From Desmodesmus armatus (lineage: Eukaryota; Chlorophyta; Chlorophyceae; Sphaeropleales; Scenedesmaceae), in NCBI GenBank assembly GCA_007449985.2, contig VIIQ02000647.1:186001-250000 (forward strand): a stretch of 64,000 nt of DNA. Direction: 5' to 3'. Position 1 is the first letter of the stretch, and every line of letters begins with the position of its first letter. Shown here piece after piece: positions 1 through 12,100 of the stretch. The notes under the pieces are model-generated. The model made no database searches. It was not told the DNA's origin and saw only the letters and a program-made list of their open reading frames with translations. The translations under genes were made by a program, and so were the position numbers.

Positions 1-329
1 TGAACACACTTTGTTGCATTTCATTTTGCACTTCATGCTTCTGCAAGAGGATTGAAAACTCGGTACATGGTGTGTAGCGCTCAAGTTGCAGCTACTGCAC
101 GAGGGAAGCCTGGCAGCAATTGCAGAGGGACTAGCAGTACCAGCAACTGGTGGTAGCTAGTGCCTGCAGTAAGTCCAGTGTACAATTCAAGTAATCAAAT
201 GCAGGCTTGTGCTGTAAGATATCGGTGGCCAATGCCACCTGCTGTAAGTGCCCATTGCATTGGCAAGGGACGCTCTTACTGCATGGCTCAGCAGCAGAGC
301 AAGCAAGCTTGGTGTGCTGCTTGACTTAC

Positions 330-1432
330 TGCTGAACCTGCAGCACAGGCATAGTCAGGTCTGACTTTGTGTCAGCACCCACCTTGAACTCCTCTCCTGT
401 CTCTTCACTCTTCAGCGCTGTGTGCAGCTTCACACCAAACAGCTGGTCAACCATTGGCTGCCCCACCTCATCCTGTGGCCACCAGGAACGCAGCAACAGC
501 GACACGGCTAAGCAAACGGACGACCCCGTAGAATGCAGTGGGCACAGTCCACACCTGTACTAATCTGCTGCCGCCGCAAGTCTGGTGCTGCATTGCCAGG
601 TCACAACCAAGCTTAGCTGAACCCATAAGCGGCGCCCGTGCACTGCTAGCCCTGCGCAGTCAAGCAATGACTGAACGTGTGCATGTGCATACATGTGCAT
701 GGGCATGAGGTTTTGTGCCTACACCGGCGTTGATTGTGCATACTCGGCAGTTGATTGTGGTGCCGCAACTGACCTTGAGACCCTCCTTGAGTGTGTACAT
801 GATGTTGGTGAAGCACTCCTCCGCGTCCTGCTGCATGTAGAAGCCCTCGTTGGTCTGCTGCGCAAACTGAGGGAAGCGCTGCCGCAGCATCAGCAGGAAC
901 TTGAAGGGCGGGAAAGGCTCCCCGCCCTTCTTCAGGTCCTGGAACAGCTCCTGGTTGCTGCAAGCAGCTTCTTGCCTGTATCTGTGCTGAGGCTGGAGGC
1001 GGGAGCTGCTGCTGCTGCGGGGTTGAATCCCAACACTGCGTCACGCAAGCCCTGTATGCTGTACAGGCACTGCACGGTGCTGTTCATGTAGCAGGTGTTG
1101 CCTAGGTTCTTGAGGCCGGAGCCGTAGGCCTTGGTTGCCAGGGTGTTCTGCTCCTCTTCTGGAAGGTCCTCCACAAACTTGGGCATGTTGGCGGGAGCAT
1201 CGACCTTGACCTCGTCTGCTGAGCCCATCATCATGAGGGTCATACCCTCCTTGGGCTGCTGCTTGCCCCAGTCGTCGTCCTTCAGCTGCCCACCCTTGAT
1301 GAGAACCTTCTGACGGTCTGGGGGCACACCGCTGAGGGTGAACAGCTGGCTCTTGAAGACGAGAGGTGGCTGCGACAGGTCCACCTCGACATCCTTGTAC
1401 AGCTCCTTGCCCCACTTGACGTTGACCTTCAT
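330..1432 (-). CDS. UBP6: Ubiquitin carboxyl-terminal hydrolase UBP6/USP14 (5' part, runs off left edge)
   Basis: Proteasome-associated deubiquitinase that trims ubiquitin chains at the 26S proteasome. The first exon (1432 down to about 965) encodes an N-terminal ubiquitin-like domain (MKVNVKWGKE, then LKDDDWG and MTLMMMGSADE) followed by the USP Cys box GLKNLGNTCYMNSTVQCL, which carries the catalytic Cys. The next coding stretch, to a GTCAGT donor at 773, has QRFPQFAQQ and MQQDAEECF, typical of the family. A further exon (about 472-330, GTAAGT donor) reads DQLFGVKLHTALKSEETGEE. The His box should lie left of the window. The reading frame shifts by one base near 955-970, in the family stretch reading LLAAT/NQELFQDL; a tiny intron, an assembly error or a real mutation would all fit. 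The start ATG at 1432 matches the usual start of the ubiquitin-like domain. Divergent from the CCA-enzyme exons. Family assignment is firm; exon borders are approximate. Confidence 0.82.
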
Positions 1433-1967
1433 GCTGCAAACACCAGACAGTGCACACCACAGTGTTGAGACTGCTGTCCAAAGCTGGGTCTCTGGTTCCT
1501 TGGACTTTCACCCCTTGGTGTCCTTCCTTCCCGCTGCTTGACAGGGCTTGCTGCTAATATGTCACCCAGGCTAAAGTACAGCTGTTTGGGTTGGCTTGCA
1601 TACCCATGCAGCAGCCAAGTGCAGGAACTGCTTCTCGTCATTCAGATCACACCTGCTTTCGGCCCTCTTCGCTGTCCCGCTCCACACAAGTAGCTGAAGT
1701 GCTGTCGCAAACACGAAATCAACAATCCGGCTGAAACGTTGCGCTTGAGCTTGAGCTGGCACACACTTTGCTGATCAAGAAGGACGAACTGCCACAACTG
1801 CAGAACAAACAAAGGGCTGGCGCTGAACACACACTAAGTGGTGCATGGTCATCATGGATGCCTTGAAAGCTGGATCAGTCCAGCCCCATGACAGTTACAT
1901 GACTAAACGCTGACAGCTTACTGCCTCTTCATCTCCCTCCTCGACCTTGCTGCTGGTCTACCCGCAG
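1433..1967. other. Intergenic region upstream of UBP6 and the CCA-enzyme exons
   Basis: About 535 bases between the UBP6 start (minus) and the first recognisable exon of the CCA-adding enzyme (plus). It should hold the UBP6 promoter and 5' UTR. I see no exons for the nucleotidyltransferase head of the CCA enzyme here on the plus strand, nor any clear TATA box. Confidence 0.5.
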
Positions 1968-4778
1968 GTACGCAATGCTCTGGGCTCCAAGGTCAGCAAG
2001 GAGCGCATTGGGACTGAGCTGCAGGGCATGATTGATGGTGAGCACGTGCTGTGGCATGCTGAGAGGCGGGGAGGGCACTGTGCCGACAAGCATGAATACC
2101 AAGCAGAGGCTGCGGTGTAGGGCGGCTCTCAACTGTGGGGATTGTGCTGCTGGGGTTGATGCTTTAGGGTAGATTGCAGCAGGCTGCAGCAACACCCAGT
2201 CATTGGAACCGGCACGACCTCCACAAACACTTTCACCTGGTGCCACGTGCCGGTGTGTTGCAGGCGTTGCGCCGACTGCTGCCATGCGCCTCCTGCAGCA
2301 GCTGCAGCTCTTCCCAGTGGTGTTCTGCCCACCCCCCGAGCTGCAGCAGCTGCTGGGCACAGGCTATGGAGCACAGTGCGTTGAGGTTGTTGCAGCAGCA
2401 GAAAAGCTAGTGGGGGCACTGGAACTGCAGGTGAGGGGTCACAATCGTAACACTGACAGGTGGGGTGTTCTTGAGAGGTGCCGGCTGGGCTTGCCCCCTT
2501 CTACTGCAACCAACGACCCTGACCACTGAATACTGCGGTCAGCGGTTCGGTGCCTGGTGCACCCAAGTATTGAAGATGACAGGTGGCTGTGCTGCAGCCA
2601 CCCTGTGCAGCCCGACATCAGCATCCAGTCAGTTTGAGGAATCGCGTAAGATGTCAGTAGGAATTGTTGTCTCACTCTTTGTTGCTCAGCTGCTGGCTCA
2701 GCGGCTCAACATGCCCACTTGCGCCCCGTGTGGCGCGTCTGTTTGCACCGCAGCTGTCCGTTGAGGAGCGGCGGCTGCTGCTGCTGTCAGCGCTGCTGCT
2801 GCCCCTGCGCAAGCTGCAGTACAAGGTGAAGGCCAACAAGCAGGCCCCAGCCAGCGGGTTCATCATCAGGGAGTCGATCAAATGGAGGACGAAGGACGTC
2901 GATGGTGTTGCGCTGCTGCATGCTCAGGTTGTGGAGCTGGCAGCAGTGCACAGAGAGCTCGCAGGGACAGGTCAGTGAAGTTACTCACCCTGGATCTTGA
3001 AAAGTAACAAAAAAGTAACAACCAAATCACCAATGGATGGTGCCAGCCGGGAGCTTGTAGCAGCCGCTGCTGCTGTGCTGTGATTGGTGACAGGGCAGTG
3101 ATGCAAGAGCACTTGTGGGTGCCGCTTGCGTGCTCACGGGCATCTGAGTCCAGATGAGAGTGAAATTTATCCTTGTGAAGCACGTTTAGTCAGGGTACAG
3201 CTAGTCAACCTGTGAGTGTGGGCGCCGCAACCATGGACTGCTCAGTGCCACTGAGTGACATTTTGCCGCAGCAACAGAGTGGCACAGCGGTAGGGTGACC
3301 CTGGGTCATTTAATGCTGTGCTGCAATGTGCCACACGAGCCCTTCATGAACTGATCGGTGGCAGTGCCTGACAGCTGAACTGAGGGCGTTGGCGCACACA
3401 ATCACCCATGCACGCCATCACTACTCCTAGTAGAAATTGTTTATCACATCCAGCCGCGCCTGACGATCCTTCAGGGGCCAAACAAGGCTCTTGAAGCACC
3501 AGGGGCCCACAGAGCCCCTACGGCAACTGCATCTCGCTCACAGGGTAAACAGCCCCGCATCCACTAGCCCTGCAGCACGGCATTTACTGCAATATTACCC
3601 ACGCCTGGCTATCCTTTCAAGCATACAAAAATGCTTCTGGATCAATCACGCGCCCACTGCTCATCTTGCCCCACAGGTGCTTCACAGGGCGAGCAGCTCC
3701 GCATTCAGTTTGGCAGGGCAATCAGGCAGCTGAAGGCCAACTGGCGGCTAGCAGTGGTGCTGGTGCCCCTCCTGCAGCTGCCGGCAGCAGCACCACTGGG
3801 TGTTGAGCCAGGGGTTTCAGATGCAGCGGCCGACACTCCGGCGGGCTCCAGCGGCAGTGAGCAAGGGGCAGAGGGGTCCTCTAGTGAGGGTGTGCTGCAG
3901 CAGCAGGAGGCAGCAGTGCAGTTGCTGTTGTCAGCTGCGAAAGGGTTTGGGCTGGAGGATTGTTGGCAGTGGAAGTCACTGCTGGATGGGAAGCAGGTGA
4001 GGGTGGCCTTGCTAGATACTGTGTTGCCAACACAGTAAGATACAGTGTATCTTACGCTGTTGTAGGATGATGATATTTGATGCTATGTTTTTGATATGTT
4101 TCATGATAGGTTTTGCGCGGTTGCCTCGCACCGTACAGTATGCACCATCATGGTGCACCATGATGGTGCTTGCAACGGCAAGACAAGGAGTAGGGGTGGT
4201 TTGTGTCGTGGTGCGCCAGTGCCAGCAGCGGCTACAAGATCACCACGCCGGCATCATGTGTCTTTCTGGCCTGGCGTGCAATCGTGTTTCCTTTGGAGCT
4301 AAGGCTGTCTGCTGTGCCGTGCTTTGTGTTGGTGGCATGCGCACGTGATCTGGACATATCAGTAAAATATGCATGCCTGAACATATCAGTAAAAGATGCA
4401 TGCCTGGACATATCAGTAAATTATGCATGCCGTGGGGGGGTAACAAGTAAATGCGTCCACGGCAAAACGGTACTCTGAGCGCAGGGTTACCTGCATCTTC
4501 CTCAAGAACAGGTGCGGCCCCCACATCATGTGCCTGCACCCGTTCACCCACACGTTCACCCACTTACCCACCCACCCACCCACCCACTCACCCCCACCCC
4601 CCCATGTGTTTGTTTCCTTGCTCTCTTGCAGTTGACTCAGGACCTCAACGTGCCCAAGGGTCCACAACTGGGCAAGATGACAGCAGCAGTTATGGACTGG
4701 CAGATGGCACACCCACAGGGCAGCAAGGAGGAGTGCTTGGAGGCACTCAAGCAGCAGATGGCTCCGCAAGCGGAGTAA
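1968..4778 (+). CDS. tRNA nucleotidyltransferase (CCA-adding enzyme), C-terminal half only
   Basis: The family adds or repairs the 3' CCA of tRNAs. Five exons fit in phase: 1968-2037, 2264-2430, 2754-2970, 3677-3996 and 4632-4778, all with GT-AG borders. They read GSKVSKERIGTELQGMI, then MRLLQQLQLFPVVF (neck/body helices), LLPLRKLQYKVKANK and FIIRESIKWRTKD, then the tail with ANWRLAVVLVPLL and GLEDCWQWKSLLDGKQ, ending in MDWQMAHPQGSKEECLEAL and a TAA stop. This matches the C-terminal half of plant-type enzymes. The N-terminal catalytic head (GGxxR and DxD motifs) is not found: upstream lies the divergent UBP6 5' end. Either the head is far upstream beyond a rearrangement, or this is a truncated copy or a misassembly. 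The last tail exon is preceded by a CCCA-rich pyrimidine tract at 4555-4605. A TGTAA motif, the usual green-algal poly(A) signal, lies about 115 bases past the stop. Confidence 0.8.
4035..4055. repeat. Small perfect hairpin in CCA-enzyme intron
   Basis: GTAAGATAC (4035-4043) is followed by AGT and then its reverse complement GTATCTTAC. It lies just after the 3677-3996 exon. Both arms contain splice-donor-like or branch-like strings, but no role can be assigned. Confidence 0.5.
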
Positions 4779-6138
4779 CGAGATAACAGCGGGACACCGT
4801 ATGGGGGAGCAAATGGTGTTTGGGTTGTCTGCATGGGTGGTGTTGTCCTGCTAGGATGCAGTACCAGTACCGCTGGTTTACTGTATGTGTCAATTGTAAC
4901 GCTACATGAAATTGTGTGGACAGAGTTGCGCAGAAATTCAAGAAGCTGCGGTACACGTGACCAGGCAGACGGCACATATGCATGCTACTGCGTTGATCTC
5001 AAGGAGGAGTCAAGCCACCCTCAAAAACGCCTTTGCGCCCAGGGTTTGGTCAAGGGCAACTGTATTGAACACGCAAACTGGCAGCTGCTCTATATATACT
5101 GAGCACGCCATGTGGGATCACATCAGCAGTCTCTGCAAATGCTTTGCGCCAGTTGCGTGGGTTTTGCTTTATCCTTGTGACACAACACAACAAAGCTGTT
5201 GGCGCATGCAACTGAGCTGTAAACAAAACATGCATGTTGGATCTTGTGATAGACAGGTGCGGCCCAGAGCTCTGGTACTGCCGCAGTAGTGTTGCCCTTT
5301 TATGACGTGCAAGACATTTGAGTTGAGGGCCAGTGGAACCAAAGGGGCTTCGCCAAGGCCCACCACCATGTTGGTGGGTGGGGGGGGGGTCTACTCCACT
5401 CCACTCAGAGTGAAGCGACAGCAAGTTCTGGACCCCTTCGCGCATACTGGTCGATACCTGAATCAGTTGCGACGCAAAGCGCTCGCAACTCGTGGACCAA
5501 ACTTTTAAAAGTGCCAAATTCAATTTGGACAGCCCTTGAAAAAGACTTCATCCAGGTGTTTATTCATGGTGTTAATGCTTACAGTTACTGCTTTTTTGCA
5601 CGCTTCTTTATAATAATATATGACATCGCTGCCACCCCCTGCGGCCCGCGACTGTTACAAACGTCAGTTAGCTGGCATACCGAGCAGCTTTGCCTGTATA
5701 CACACCAGAATGGTTAGCGGAATGTTCTCCAACAGCTCAAAAGAGCCGAGCGCTGGTGCAAACGTGCTCAACCTGCATCCTGCAACCTGCAGAACTTGGA
5801 CGAGGCACCACAACCGTTGCTGCAGAGAGGGCGCGCTGGTGATACATCAAGCCTGCAGGTAAGCAGTAATAGCATTACTGTTGCACCGCAGCTGACCGCC
5901 TCGCAACAAGCTGTCAAGCTAGATTACTTCCTCTGTGTTGGGATCCGTGTGCTTTAGGGGCGCGACTGCATGGAAACAACATCAATCTGGACGGCACAAC
6001 TCAACCCTGCCTTGCCTCAAGGACTTATGGCCTGCACAGCCCAGCTGCTGCCAACCACCCTGGAGCTCCCCCAACTGCTGCTGGGCAATGTAGTACAATG
6101 GGAGCTGTTGGTCTGCAGCTGTGCGTGTTGCCCTACAG
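4779..6138. other. Intergenic region, possible upstream exon of the RRM gene
   Basis: About 1.4 kb with no firmly supported gene. A stretch ending at 5860 reads NLDEAPQPLLQRGRAGDTSS and stops in phase 0 at a GTAAGC donor, so it could be an exon of the downstream RRM gene. A G run sits near 5383. Otherwise nothing recognisable on either strand. Confidence 0.35.
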
Positions 6139-9100
6139 CAGCAAGCTGCCCCGTACCCGTCATTCCAGCAGCACTTGCCACCTGAGCAGCGCACAGTATT
6201 TTTTGCTGGTGAGCTCGCAGGGGTCTGTGGCATCCAGCTGGGTACTGTTGCACCAGGGGCCAACCGCCCGCACCCAGTCACTGAGTGACCTGTCAGTGTG
6301 GGTGCTGCCGCAGACGGTCAGCCCTGTGCATCTGATCTCAAAACGTTTGCTGGCAGATGTACTTTCGTCAGCAACATTATTTTCCGACAGCTGTCGCACA
6401 AGCATAACACAACATAACATAACATAACACCACTCGTACCATATGTTCCTGCAGGAGTGCCTCCCATGGCGACAGAGCCAGAGTTGCAAGCCCTGTACGG
6501 ATGTTTTGGCCAGGTGGTAGACTGTAGCCTGAAAGGGGGAATGCCGGTGTGGTCGGGTGCCTCTTGTGGCAGTACGGGGGGTCGAAGTCGGTGGTTGGGG
6601 TGGTGGTGGTGCACCGCGGGTGCCAGGGGTCGAAGGGGGTACCTGCGGTGGCAGAGGGGAAAAGGGGGCACACAGACCGTCCCAGTGCCGCCCTGGTGGC
6701 AGGCCGGGCCCCTCTCACTGAACCCTGCTGGCACCGGGGTTCACAACTGCCCCTCCCTCTCACACACACGGCCTGTTTCCCACGCCGTTACAGGGTAGCC
6801 GGAAGCGAGACGAAGGTGTATAGGTATCACTTTTAGTAAGGGCTGAGGGATGGCACCTCTCAGCTGATCAGACTGAAGGGTCGCAGGGACCTGGGGTAAC
6901 TGTATCTGTCGACAGGGAACTCGAGTGCTCTGGGCACTTCACCTAGCAGTAGAAGAAGCCTGAAGAAACCAATTGCTGCAGCTTTTAGCTGCTCAAGACA
7001 GGGAAGCCGAATCGGTGTCTGGAAAGTCACAGAAGGATTGCCAAAGAGCTTGTTACAACGCTTAGCAGGCGAGGGGCTGGTTCACGGCTGTGGGTGTAAC
7101 TCAACAATGTCACCCAGCGCACACTCGCTATTTATACCCCTGGCCGAGGTCACTCTTCTGTTACTTTGCTGCTAACTGTAGCAGCAACAACAGCGTACCT
7201 CAACCAGTGCAACATGCACTGCAAAACCAATCAAACCACACGATGTGGTGTGACTGGGCAAAGCTGTACAGGATGCATAGACACTTGCACACCCGAAGCT
7301 GCGATGCGCTGGCACGAAGATGCATACGCAAGTGACTGTGCCGATCAAACATCACAACATAACACAGGTACATACAGGCGTCAGGTCTGGGCCAGGTCCA
7401 GCCAGTACACGTACTGAGCAGTACGAGACCGGCTGCTGTCAGACATACACACACGATGCGTGGTTGCTGTCAGCTCCTGCAGGAAGCTATCCAACAAGAA
7501 GCTGACTTGCTACAACATGCAAATGGGTGGGAGTACCACCTGAGCTGCGCTGTACTGCAGCCCCACTACACAAGAAACAGCCTGTCAGTGTCCAGGCTGT
7601 AAGCCCAAAGCAAACGAAAAGCTGTCAGACCTGTGAGTAGCTCCGTCAGCTTCTGCAGGAAGTTATCCCACAGAAGCTAAGCTGACACAAAACACATGCT
7701 AGCACCGTCTGTGCTGGACGGTCTTGCAATTTCAAGACACATATGACACCTGCTCAGTGTCCAGGCCGTGAGCCTAAATCAAAGGAGAAGGCTGTCAGAC
7801 ACACCTCCCCAGTCAGGCGACTGCTCCAGAATCGCAGTCAGCCAAGGACCATTCGAACACTGCTCAAGGATAGGCAGCAAGTGTTGCAACTGCCATGCCC
7901 AACAACACACATAGTAGGTAGCAGCACATGTTGCAGCTGTACCCTAAACCCAACTTGTTCAAAACACTGCTCAGCATAATAAACAACAGGTCCCATTCTC
8001 CATAAGATACTCAGGACTCACCCTGTAGGTACTCACTCCTTATCCATCCACACACTCGCCTTCACGCAACAGCTGTGGCTGCTAACGCTTCAACGAGGCC
8101 TGCCCCCAGGCCATATGCCAAAAGGGAGGGCAGTCCAGCCCAAGCATAGGCCTGAACAAGGGAGACATGGTAGCACGTCTGCTGCCGTTCACTCCCTACA
8201 CACAGCTGCACTCGCCCTAAGGCAACAGCTGTGGCCGTCCCTGCTGTAAGGAGGCCCGACCCCGGGGCTATAAGTTCGTGCCCGCTGCAGCACACTGTTC
8301 AAGGCTGATCAAACTGATGCAACAGCGCAATATGCAAAAAAGGTGCGGACTATTCAACAACTCATCAGCAAAGGTGTGGCATCACTGCCCCTTCTCTTTT
8401 CAAGGGTGGCCAGTCCAGTATTTTTTTTTGTTGTTGTTGTTTGTACAAGGTTGACAAGGTAAAACCCTGCACCAACAAGCACACTGCCCGCTGTAACGCT
8501 GCTGCATATGATACAAGTCTGAAGCCAGTCGGGCAGGTGGCACACCACAATTTTCCCGCCAAAACCCAAGAGTAACCGTCAGTGTCAGTCTTCTGGCAAA
8601 CCCCACCAGTAGCCAACAGTGCCAACAGTGAGTGGTCAGTCCTGCTATTAAGACAAACAACACTGGAAGCCTTTACTTCCCCCTCTTTTTTTGTTTGTTT
8701 TTTGTAAGTTTGAAAACCAAAGGGGGAGAAACAAGGTCGCCCCCTAGCTGTACTGCATATTGCAGTCGACAGCTTCCACACCATGCCTGAACCTCTCACC
8801 CAATATTGTCACGCAGTCACAAGCTGCGAAGCAGCACTTGCTCCACACTATTGCAGCCACAAGTGCAGGTCAGAACTGCAGGACAATCACCTGGTTAGGC
8901 AACTGTCTAACCTAACAAATTCCTCAGTCCTGCACCAACATGCACCAATATGCGCACCACCCAACGCCGCTTCCTAGCTGTACTGCATGTTGCAGTCGAC
9001 AGCTTCCACACCATGCCTGGACCTCTGCCCTCTGACCTGGTACTGTCACCAGTGACACGCACCATCCAACCAAGAAAGCTGCCTCCTGGCAGCTACACCG

Positions 9101-12100
9101 GCCTAGGCGTGGCCGGGTCCCTGTGCAGCCTTCTGCTGCATGGTTGCCCACTCTGCCTGCCCATGCAGGAAGGCCATGTCGTGTGCGGAGGCGGAGTACG
9201 ACTGGCTGCACTGCGTTGCGGAGACTGGGGCGTTATGCAAACAACAGTCAACTGAAAGAAAACTTGTGCGGGAAAGAACACAGCGCAGTGCTGTGGCAAT
9301 GCGCAACACCTGCGAAATGTGCGCTACTTGTTATAACAGCGGGTCAATATCAGCAGGTCAATGGCCCACGATCGTCCACTTCAATGCTGGTGATATATCT
9401 CATATCTCCAAAACCCAAACTCTCAACATGCTTAGGCGCGTAGGGTTGTTTCTTCACATGTTGCTGCTGTAGTGGGACAGCAGTCTTTAGATCACATACC
9501 ACTAGGGTCCTCTGTGGGTACCAGTATACGCAAACAAGTTCCAGAACTCGTTATTTCCAAGATCAAGCCCTTTCCAGTCAGTCCGATGACCCAAAGGGTG
9601 CTAGCCTGTTGATTGCACAAGCCCACTGCTTGTGCTGGGCATCCTCAAGGAGTGCCCTGGAGTTGCTGAGATACTTCACCAGTAGGTAGGGTCCCTCGAT
9701 AGCATTGACCTTGGCCAGCTTGTTTTTGGGAGGGCAGAACATCAGCACCAGACTGCCAGGTGGCATAGCATCTTCTGGTGCAGGCACGTGCAGGTGGCGT
9801 GCCTTGAAGTCCCTCTTTTGTTTGGCTTGTGAACGTAGTATGTTGTTCTCCAGTGTTTGGTGCAGGTCAGTCTTGTGAGCGTTGCGTTGCTTGATAAGTC
9901 GCCTGGTGCCTTGGTCCAGCATTTGATCCAGCCCATCATCTTCCTCTTCCTCGTCTGTTGCTGCAGGTGGGGATTGTGCCGATGTCCCAGCCGCTGCTGT
10001 GGCTGCTGTTGCTGGGGTGGTGCGGCGAGTGCGTGGCCTACTGGAAGGCCCAGCTTGGTCAGTAGTTGGGGATTGTGCCGATGTCCCAGCCGCTGCTGTG
10101 GCTGCTGTTGCTGGGATGGTGCGGCGAGTGCGTGGCCTACTGGAAGGCCCAGCTTGGTCAGTAGTTGGGGCTGGAGGGCCGCGGCGTTGTGCAGGTAGGA
10201 TAGGATTCCTGCCAGTGTTGACGTAGAAGGGAGAGAACCCAGTAGTAGAATGCACCGCACTTCGAAGTCCTAGCAGTACCAAAGGTAGTTTTTCATCCCA
10301 AGCGTGGGGGTTGTCTCCCACTGTCTTCTGCAGGCCATGGAGAATGGTCTTGACTGCTGCTTCTGCTTGTCCATTGGACTGCGGATTGTAGGCGGCTGTT
10401 TGTAGGTGCTCTACGCCAAGTTCCTTCATGAGGGTCTTGAAACCAAATTGAAATTCTTTGCCTCCATCACTGATGATGGTTTTTGGTGTGCCGTGGTTGG
10501 CGATGATTTGGTTCATAACAAAGCGGCACATAGTATCGGCATCCAGCTTAGGGACTGCTTGCGCCTCCACATACTTGCTCATGCCATCGATGCCAACACA
10601 CAGGAATCGGCAGCCGTTGCGGGTGGGTGGGTAGGGGCCCATTGAATCAAGACTGACCCTTTCCCACAACTGGCTGGGGGGCAGAGGCTTGAGCTCTGGT
10701 TGGAACTTGAACAGGGTCTTGTGGCGGAGGCAGTCCACACAGTTGCGTAGGCGTTGCTTGACTTGATTGTAGATGCCACGCCAGTAGTAACGGGAAAGCA
10801 GGATGCTGCACAGTTTGGTGGTGCCGAGGTGTCCCAGGTCCAGATGCATTTGGTCGATCAGGGTCTCTCTTGCTGCAGGGGAGGGTACTTCTCGGTCGGT
10901 TGTGTACTTGCCCGAGGGGCGGAAGTACAGCTTGTGGTTGTCGTTGCACCAGCGGTAGTTGGCGGCTCTCTTGTCAATACGCTTCATTTCCCTGCTAAGT
11001 AATACATCGTCGTCTGGCAGAAGATCCACGTTGTACTGCTCTGTTTGCAGGTACTGCATCGTGGCTTGATCCTCCCATACCTCCAAGATGGCGCCTGTGA
11101 CAGAGGCTGCTTCGTCTTGGTCTGATTCAGTGTCGGCTTCTTCAGGTGGGTCGGGGGTGTTCTGGGTTAGGCTTGGGGAATCATGAAAGCGGCTTGGGGC
11201 CTTGCCCTGGGGCTGGCTGGCTGCTGGTGACTCCTGGTGTTTGTCAGTAGCGCTTGAGGGCTGCAGGTCTGACATGCCACTTCCAGTGGGTAGGGGCAGG
11301 GTATCAGGCGCTCCTTGTAACACACACTCATCGCAGTACCAATTGCCCGATGGTACTCCCACCAGGCCCACGCAGTAGGTGTGACACCCCTTATCACATC
11401 GGTGGCATAGTAGCAGGTTGACCCAGTCGTGGGGTGACCCACAGACGCTGCAGGGTAGGTCGGAGGGTATTTTTGTGTCGCTGGTAACTGCTTGGGCTTC
11501 TGTAGTTGCCCAGTTCTGCATGTTTTCCACTGCCAGCTTGGCCGTTCTTCGCGGGGGCCGGTCATACATATTCATCTGCTCTGGGGAATCCCTGGGGTGG
11601 GAGCTCTTCTCTTGGTGTGGTAGGCAGCTGGCCAGTCTGAGGCTGGCTCCGGTCGGGTGTTGTGTCAGGCCCCATTGGTAGGACTGAGCCATGCTCCAAA
11701 GTCATGGTGTTGGGGTTGTGCAGGCTGACGCCACAGGGTATGGTAGGGCGTAGTCTGACCAGTCTAATCCAGCTGTCCAACATGTAGGCCTCATTGGTGA
11801 AGGCTTGGGTCCAGGGAAAGGTAGTGTCGCTTTTTAGTAGGGTCTGGTTGAACCTGACCGGGTCCTGTGCTTCCATCTCTGCTGCCTTGAAGGTAGCATA
11901 CTGCTCTGTGTCCACATACACAACTTCGGTGCCGTCTGTGTTCACCTGCTGTACTTGCAGGGCTGGTAGGGCTTTCTTGGGCGCCACCGCCAGCAGAACG
12001 TTGGCACCGGGCGCGCTGGAGAGCCATGGCCCCAAGGCTGCATACAAGTCCAAGGCGTGAAGATTGTTGATGCGGTGACTGGTGCTCACTGGGGAGCCAA

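Noticed and set aside
8365..8799. Possible envelope-like gene in the 3' region of the gypsy element
   Set aside because: The 144-residue frame has no signal peptide, membrane span or conserved motif.
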